DNA of 10,646 bases, taken from positions 1 through 10,646 of the forward strand of contig DAOTWP010000221.1 in assembly GCA_034435675.1 (NCBI GenBank), read 5' to 3'. The notes under the pieces were generated by a model. The model did no database searches. It saw nothing but the letters and a program-made list of their open reading frames with translations, and was not told the origin of the DNA. The position numbers and the translations under genes were made by a program. The stretch is from DAOTWP01 sp034435675. GTDB taxonomy: Bacteria; Chloroflexota; Anaerolineae; Aggregatilineales; Phototrophicaceae. This document shows positions 6,478 to 10,646 of this stretch, piece after piece. Numbering within the stretch: position 1 is the stretch's first letter; every line of letters starts with the position of its first letter.

Positions 6478-6984
6478 ATGTCAATGCTGCGTAACATCGT
6501 ACTCACCGGATTCATGGGCACTGGCAAAACTACTGTTGGGCGGCTGCTGGCGCAGCGGCTAGACTGGGCATTTGTCGATTCGGACAACGAGATTGTGCGG
6601 CAGGCAGGGTGCTCGATCCCGCAGATTTTCGCCAGTCAGGGCGAAGCGGGCTTCCGGCGGCTTGAAAGCGAGGTCTGCCGGGAGCTGGCGAATCGTACCG
6701 CCTGCGTGATTGCCACCGGCGGCGGCATGCTGATTGATGCCCAGAACCGTGCCGTCATGCAGCAGACCGGGTTGGTCGTGTGTTTGACCGCCCCGCCTGA
6801 TGAGATTCTGGCGCGGCTGGCAGATACCCCTGGCTTTGCCGAGCGTCCCCTGCTGAAAGGCGACTGGCGCGCACTGTATGCGCAGCGACTGCCGGTTTAC
6901 GCCTTGATTCCGCAGCAGGTCAATACATCCGGCAAGACACCGCAACAGTTGGCAGAGGAGATTGAAACATTATGGCGCGTCTGA
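6478..6984 (+). CDS. aroK: Shikimate kinase
   Basis: Phosphorylates shikimate at the 3-hydroxyl using ATP. From ATG 6478 the protein has 168 residues, the normal size for the family. It shows the Walker A loop GFMGTGKT (11-18), the shikimate-binding VDSDNEI (33-39; Asp34 and Asp36), Arg60 in GFRRLE, ATGGGML (79-85), the lid arginine in ERPLL (Arg123), and the late Arg137 in QRLPVY. It begins 4 bp after aroC and has no clear Shine-Dalgarno, so it probably depends on coupling. ATG 6484 (residue 3) is an equally possible start. The frame stays open upstream inside aroC, but that stretch is a shadow. The 3' end overlaps aroB by 13 bp. Confidence 0.94.
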   Translation: MSMLRNIVLTGFMGTGKTTVGRLLAQRLDWAFVDSDNEIVRQAGCSIPQIFASQGEAGFRRLESEVCRELANRTACVIATGGGMLIDAQNRAVMQQTGLVVCLTAPPDEILARLADTPGFAERPLLKGDWRALYAQRLPVYALIPQQVNTSGKTPQQLAEEIETLWRV

Positions 6985-8015
6985 AGGTGACAGTGCCCGG
7001 CGACAGTTATGAAATCGTCATTGAAAATGGCTGCCTGAAACACAGCACTGACCTTTTGCCCATCCTCAAGACCCAGCGCAGTGTAGTCGTCACGAACACC
7101 ACCCTCGCCGCGATTTATGGCGAAGCACTTGGGGCGGCGCTGCCCGGCGTGCCGGTGCTGACCGTGCCGGATGGCGAACAGCACAAAACACTGGCGACAG
7201 TGGAAAAGCTTTATGCTGGCTTTCTGAAGGCAGGACTGGATCGCAGCGGCACGGTACTGGCGTTCGGCGGTGGCGTGGTGGGGGATACGGCGGGTTTCGC
7301 CGCAGCAACCTACATGCGCGGCGTCCGCTTTGTCCAGATTCCAACCTCCCTGCTGGCGATGGTTGATGCCAGTGTTGGCGGCAAAGTCGGCGTTGATTTG
7401 CCGCAGGGCAAGAACCTTGTCGGGGTGTTTAAGCAGCCGGAAGCAGTGCTGATTGACCCAACACTGCTGGGCACCCTGCCACCGGGGGAATGGCGCTGCG
7501 GCATGGCAGAAGTGCTCAAACACGGCTTGCTGGCAGATGCAGCGCTGCTTGACCCGCACCTGTGGCAGCCTACACAGGCGGAAACGCTGATTACCCGCGC
7601 TGTGCAGGTCAAGGTGAATGTCGTCCAGCAGGACCCCTACGAGCAGAATATCCGCGCCCACCTGAATCTGGGGCACACCTTCGCACATGCATTCGAGCAG
7701 GTCAGCGCCTATACCATTCCGCACGGTGAAGCCGTTGCTATCGGGCTGGTGGCAGCGGCGCGACTGTCGGCGGCAGTCGGTTTGTGTGACCGTCAACTGC
7801 CGGAATACGTGGAACAGCTTGTGCAGCATGCAGGGCTGCCGACCCGCCTGAACGGGCTGACACCACAGGCAGTGCTGGACGCGATGTCCACCGACAAAAA
7901 GTGGCAGTCGGGGCGTTCGCGCTTTGTTCTGTTGCGCGCTGCCGGACAGCCGACTATCATGGAAAATGTACCAAGCAATCTGGTGCTGGATGTGTTAAGC
8001 AGCTTGAACCCATGA
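6972..8015 (+). CDS. aroB: 3-dehydroquinate synthase
   Basis: Cyclises DAHP to 3-dehydroquinate using NAD+ and a divalent metal. The 347-residue protein is the usual length. It carries DGEQHKT (67-73), the NAD-binding GGGVVGDTAGFAAATYMRG (99-117), PTSLLAMVDASVGGKVGVD (124-142), GKNLVGVFKQP (146-156), and the metal ligands predicted as Glu180 (GMAEVLKHG), His235 (NLGHTFAHA) and His251 (PHGEAV). The start overlaps aroK. AGAGGAG at 6954-6960 lies within aroK, 11 nt before ATG 6972, slightly far but usable. It performs the second step of the pathway though it is the second-last aro gene in the operon. Confidence 0.96.
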   Translation: MARLKVTVPGDSYEIVIENGCLKHSTDLLPILKTQRSVVVTNTTLAAIYGEALGAALPGVPVLTVPDGEQHKTLATVEKLYAGFLKAGLDRSGTVLAFGGGVVGDTAGFAAATYMRGVRFVQIPTSLLAMVDASVGGKVGVDLPQGKNLVGVFKQPEAVLIDPTLLGTLPPGEWRCGMAEVLKHGLLADAALLDPHLWQPTQAETLITRAVQVKVNVVQQDPYEQNIRAHLNLGHTFAHAFEQVSAYTIPHGEAVAIGLVAAARLSAAVGLCDRQLPEYVEQLVQHAGLPTRLNGLTPQAVLDAMSTDKKWQSGRSRFVLLRAAGQPTIMENVPSNLVLDVLSSLNP

Positions 8016-8017
8016 TG

Positions 8018-8035
8018 GGTGGTCTTGCAACCACC
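8018..8035 (+). other. Small hairpin between aroB and aroQ
   Basis: A 6-bp perfect stem (GGTGGT at 8018-8023 with ACCACC at 8030-8035) has a 6-nt loop and starts 2 nt after the aroB stop. An A-rich stretch follows, not a T tract, so it is not an intrinsic terminator. It could affect mRNA stability or translation of aroQ. Function unknown. Confidence 0.4.
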
Positions 8036-8058
8036 AGAAAACGCCAAGAGAAAAAATT

Positions 8059-8517
8059 ATGACCAGACAATTATTACTGCTGCACGGACCCAACCTCAAC
8101 CTGCTCGGCACACGTGAACCGGAAATCTACGGCACGACCACGCTGGAGGACATCAACCGCCTTGTCACCGCACATGCACACCAGTATGGCGCGCAGGTTC
8201 GCGCACAGCATTCCAACCACGAAGGTGAGTTGATTGACATCCTGCATGTTGCGCGCCGCTGGGCAGATGGGGTCGTTTTTAATCCCGGTGGCTACAGCCA
8301 CACCTCTATCGCTCTGCGCGATGCCGTCACGGCAATCCAGATTCCAGTGGTTGAAGTGCATCTTTCTAACATTCACGCCCGCGAGGAATTCCGGCATCAT
8401 TCGCTGATTGCGCCGGTCTGCGTCGGGCAAATCTGTGGTTTTGGCTGGCGCAGTTATCTGCTGGGGGCGGATGCGCTGCTGCGGCATCTGGGCGCAATCA
8501 CTGACCCGCAGGGCTGA
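8059..8517 (+). CDS. aroQ: 3-dehydroquinate dehydratase, type II
   Basis: Dehydrates 3-dehydroquinate to 3-dehydroshikimate by the type II mechanism (dodecameric, flavodoxin-like fold), unrelated to type I AroD. The 152-residue protein contains HGPNLNLLGTREPEIYG (9-25) with Arg19 and the catalytic Tyr24, SNHEGELID (52-60), NPGGYSHTSIALRDA (75-89; Asn75, His81) and EVHLSNIHAREEFRHHS (99-115; His101, Arg108, Arg112). This is the full set of type II catalytic and substrate-binding residues. It comes 43 bp after aroB, with a weak purine-rich AAGAGA at 8046-8051 as ribosome binding site, and is the last shikimate gene of the cluster. In this context the symbol aroQ means dehydroquinase, not the AroQ-fold chorismate mutase. 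Confidence 0.96.
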   Translation: MTRQLLLLHGPNLNLLGTREPEIYGTTTLEDINRLVTAHAHQYGAQVRAQHSNHEGELIDILHVARRWADGVVFNPGGYSHTSIALRDAVTAIQIPVVEVHLSNIHAREEFRHHSLIAPVCVGQICGFGWRSYLLGADALLRHLGAITDPQG

Positions 8518-8599
8518 GGACGACAGAGGTGCAGGCGTCGTCGGTTGTCAGACGGTAACAATCTTCATCCAGGCGATTTTGGTGATCTGCCCCGTAGTC

Positions 8600-8655
8600 G
8601 CAAGGCATGGGGGTTTGTATACTCTATTACAACAAGTTGTTCAATCACTGAAGTG
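8600..8655 (+). promoter_or_regulatory. Possible promoter/operator region of the glutamine synthetase gene
   Basis: The 149-bp gap 8518-8666 is the longest after the leader and is locally AT-rich at 8614-8650. TATACT at 8618-8623 is a good -10 hexamer, but no convincing -35 lies 16-18 bp upstream. Three small dyads follow: TGTA-N8-TACA (8616-8631), AACAA-G-TTGTT (8631-8641) and CACT-GA-AGTG (8646-8655). They may be operator half-sites. No intrinsic terminator for the aro operon is visible in the gap, so readthrough from aroQ is also possible. Confidence 0.35.
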
Positions 8656-8666
8656 TAGGTTTACTG

Positions 8667-10013
8667 ATGAATTCTGCCCATAAACACCCGCTGCTGACAC
8701 GTATCGAAGAACAGCATATTAATTTTGTAGATCTGTGGTTTACAGACATTCTTGGCGGTGTCAAAAGTGTGACCGTGCCCGCAGAGGAAATCGAAAATGT
8801 CCTCGTGCATGGGCTGCATTTTGACGGTTCGGCGATTGAAGGCTTTGGGCGGGTCGCGGAAAGCGATATGGTGCTGCTGCCGGACGCCAACACTTTTGCC
8901 GTGCTGCCGTGGGAAAACAGCGGGTCGCGAACTGCCCGGCTGATTTGCTCGGTGCATACCCCCGGCGGCGACCCGTTCATCGGCGACCCGCGCAATGTGC
9001 TGCTGCGGGTGCTGGCACGTGCGCGGCAGATGGGCTTTAGCTACAAAACGGGCATGGAACTGGAATTTTTCCTCTTCCGTACTGACGAGAACAACCGTCC
9101 ACTCCTGGGCGCACCGCCCTATGATGAGAGTGGCTATTTTGACATTGCGGATGTCCACGCGCGCGGTATCCGGCAGGCGATGATCGGTGCGCTGAACTCG
9201 ATGGGCATTCGCGTCAATTCGTCTCATTCTGAAATTGGTCACGGGCAGCACGAATTTGACCTACGTTATACCGATGCTCTGCGCAGTGCCGACAATGTGC
9301 TGACGGCGCGGGTGGTACTCAAGGCAATTGCCCAGCAGCACAACCTGCACTGCACTTTTATGCCCCGCCCGGATGCCAATCTGCCGGGTTCGGGCATGCA
9401 TACACATCAGAGCCTGCACGAGGCAGACGGCGAACGCAATGTTTTTGGCGATTCGCAGCATGAATATGGCTTGTCTGATCTTGCCCGGCACTTTCTGGCG
9501 GGGCAGCTCGCGCATGCGCGCGCCATCTGCGCCATTCTTGCACCGCTAATCAATTCTTACAAGCGCCTGGGCACCAGCTTTGAAGCGCCGGTCTATGTCA
9601 CATGGGCGCATATCAACCGCGGGGCATTGATTCGGGTGCCGCATGTCGGGGAGGAAGGCGAAGCGCATACACGACTGGAACTGCGCTGCCCTGACCCCAG
9701 CAGCAATCCCTATCTGGCAACTGCCGTAATGCTCGAAGCCGGGTTGGACGGCATCCGTAACCGCATGTCGCTGCCCGACCCACTGGAAGAAACCCTGCTG
9801 CTTCAGCAAAGTCGCAGCCGCATGCGTCATCTGGAAGTGCTGCCAACTTCTCTGGAGGCGGCGCTGGATGCGTTACAGCAGGATGATGTGATCGTCGGGG
9901 CGCTGGGACCCTTTATTATTGACCGCTACCTGGCGCTCAAGCAGCAGGAACTGGAAGACTACCACCGGCAAATCACCCACTGGGAGCTGGAACGCTACAT
10001 CAATCGCTACTGA
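8667..10013 (+). CDS. glnA: Glutamine synthetase family protein (type I-alpha like)
   Basis: Predicted to ligate ammonium to glutamate with ATP. The 448-residue length matches GSI-alpha (B. subtilis or archaeal type), with no adenylylation-type insertion. Motifs: FDGSAIEGF (52-60; Asp53), ESDM (65-68), ELEFFLF (131-137), EIGHGQHEFD (189-198; Glu189 and Glu196 metal ligands), GSGMHTHQSL (241-250; His245), NSYKRL (296-301), FEAPVYVTWA (305-314; Glu306 of the flap), LELRCPDPSSNPYL (337-350) and the C-terminal THWELERY. Ala56 stands where most enzymes have a second Ser in DGSS, a residue of the ammonium site. Arg62 matches the position of the feedback-inhibition Arg in the B. subtilis enzyme. MPRPDANLPGSGM and the longer GEEGEAHTR loop are also unusual, so a paralogue acting on another amine is possible. 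The start at ATG 8667 has only a weak ribosome binding site. Its tail overlaps the opposing aspartate kinase gene by 14 bp. Confidence 0.87.
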   Translation: MNSAHKHPLLTRIEEQHINFVDLWFTDILGGVKSVTVPAEEIENVLVHGLHFDGSAIEGFGRVAESDMVLLPDANTFAVLPWENSGSRTARLICSVHTPGGDPFIGDPRNVLLRVLARARQMGFSYKTGMELEFFLFRTDENNRPLLGAPPYDESGYFDIADVHARGIRQAMIGALNSMGIRVNSSHSEIGHGQHEFDLRYTDALRSADNVLTARVVLKAIAQQHNLHCTFMPRPDANLPGSGMHTHQSLHEADGERNVFGDSQHEYGLSDLARHFLAGQLAHARAICAILAPLINSYKRLGTSFEAPVYVTWAHINRGALIRVPHVGEEGEAHTRLELRCPDPSSNPYLATAVMLEAGLDGIRNRMSLPDPLEETLLLQQSRSRMRHLEVLPTSLEAALDALQQDDVIVGALGPFIIDRYLALKQQELEDYHRQITHWELERYINRY

Positions 10014-10646
10014 TGATCAGCTCGTGAATGTTGTTCAGGACCCGTTCAGCATTGTGGGGTTCAACCACCAGCGACAGGCTGCAATGGGCGGGTCCCTGCG
10101 CCAAGCCCAGCACGCGGGTCTCACCCAACACGCCGAAAATTTGCGCCAACAGGTGCGGCGATTGGTTCAGGTAGGCACCAATCGCTGTGACTACTGTCAC
10201 GGGCTGTACCTGCCACCCCAGACGTTCGCGCAGCAGGCGCTTTTCCAGCGCATTCTTGACGCCATAAATGGCATCCGGTCCCACGCTGGTGGGAATGATG
10301 ATGCATAGAAAACTCTGTGTAGACGACTGCGCGGAAATCGTAATTTCGCCGTATCTGCCCGTCGTTTCGCGCAGCACTTCGTCAATCAGGATGTTGATTT
10401 CCGCCAGTGACCCGGCGTGTACAGCAGTTAGCCCCAATCCCTGAATAGACGTGACCGCCTTAATCGAAGCCGATTTGCCCAACGGTAAGTCCTGGATCAG
10501 CGTGCCGGGATGCTGAGGAGTAAAAACGTTTTTGACCCGCAGAGCGATTTTGTGCTCGCGCAGGGGCGCGATCATGCGGGCATGCAGCACGCGCGCCCCA
10601 AAATACGCCAGTTCCGCCACTTCATCGTAAGACAAATCCGGGATGA
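10000..10646 (-). CDS. lysC: Aspartate kinase, C-terminal part (partial, runs off the right edge)
   Basis: Partial gene read leftwards, with its stop (TGA) at 10002-10000. The frame stays open to the window edge, so the N-terminal kinase core lies outside. The visible 215 residues begin with Ile-Pro-Asp-Leu-Ser-Tyr-Asp-Glu. They carry the aspartokinase hallmarks SYDEVAELAYFGARVLHARM and LRVKNVFTPQHPGTLI, followed by two ACT-type regulatory modules (one with ISAQSSTQS, the other starting VTVVTAIGAYLNQSPHLLAQIF). The ACT pair binds Lys or Thr in this family. It ends after the second ACT domain, so this is not a fusion with homoserine dehydrogenase. The usual VLHPR reads VLHAR. It is convergent with the glutamine synthetase gene and not part of the aro operon. 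Whether it is a lysC or thrA-type isozyme cannot be told from this part. Confidence 0.9.
   Translation of the reverse strand, partial: IPDLSYDEVAELAYFGARVLHARMIAPLREHKIALRVKNVFTPQHPGTLIQDLPLGKSASIKAVTSIQGLGLTAVHAGSLAEINILIDEVLRETTGRYGEITISAQSSTQSFLCIIIPTSVGPDAIYGVKNALEKRLLRERLGWQVQPVTVVTAIGAYLNQSPHLLAQIFGVLGETRVLGLAQGPAHCSLSLVVEPHNAERVLNNIHELIISSD

Noticed and set aside
8519..8561. Terminator of the aro operon after aroQ (GACGAC/GTCGTC stem and TTGT/ACAA stem)
   Set aside because: The stems are short with 9-12 nt loops and no T tract follows, so they do not qualify as an intrinsic terminator.
8616..8631. GlnR/TnrA-type operator (TGTNA-N7-TNACA) before the glutamine synthetase gene
   Set aside because: The spacing is one base short and the left half-site has T instead of A at the fifth position; the match is too weak to name the regulator.
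8408..8683. 91-residue ORF across the aroQ end and the intergenic region
   Set aside because: It starts inside aroQ in another frame, shows no domain and has no ribosome binding site.

Overview
The window holds an almost complete aromatic amino acid biosynthesis operon on the + strand, in moderately GC-rich DNA with strong GC-rich codon bias. Every enzyme that converts PEP + erythrose-4-phosphate to chorismate is present: a type I-beta DAHP synthase (aroF), aroB, a type II dehydroquinase (aroQ), aroE, aroK, aroA and aroC. A monofunctional AroH-type chorismate mutase and a prephenate dehydrogenase (tyrA) add the branch toward tyrosine. Genes are packed head to tail, with gaps of 4-43 bp or short overlaps, as expected for one polycistronic mRNA. 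The enzyme subtypes (AroH-fold chorismate mutase, Thermotoga-like DAHP synthase, type II dehydroquinase, glutamine synthetase I-alpha) fit a non-proteobacterial lineage. Chloroflexota is my best guess, but this is inference only.

Positions 1-264 are a leader region with what looks like a classical ribosome-mediated attenuator. A short ORF (64-165, GTG start, Shine-Dalgarno at 52-55) contains the run Tyr-Arg-Tyr-Tyr-Tyr-Phe. It is followed by a strong intrinsic terminator (193-222) just upstream of aroH. The RNA between them can form mutually exclusive pairings of the 1:2 / 2:3 / 3:4 kind. This is the most interesting signal in the window: expression of the whole pathway would be tuned by Tyr/Phe supply.

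Gene order: leader peptide, terminator, aroH (265-672), aroF (692-1708), tyrA (1738-2670), aroA (2657-3967), aroE (3964-4779), a GNAT acetyltransferase of unknown substrate (4809-5285), aroC (5295-6473), aroK (6478-6984), aroB (6972-8015), aroQ (8059-8517). After a 149-bp intergenic region with a possible -10 element and small dyads come a glutamine synthetase family gene (8667-10013) and, convergent to it with a 14-bp tail overlap, the 3' part of an aspartate kinase gene on the - strand (10000 to beyond the right edge).

No mobile element, CRISPR array, tRNA or rRNA was seen. Prephenate dehydratase (pheA) and the aromatic aminotransferase are not in the window. The unexplained members are the acetyltransferase inside the operon and the glutamine synthetase after it.
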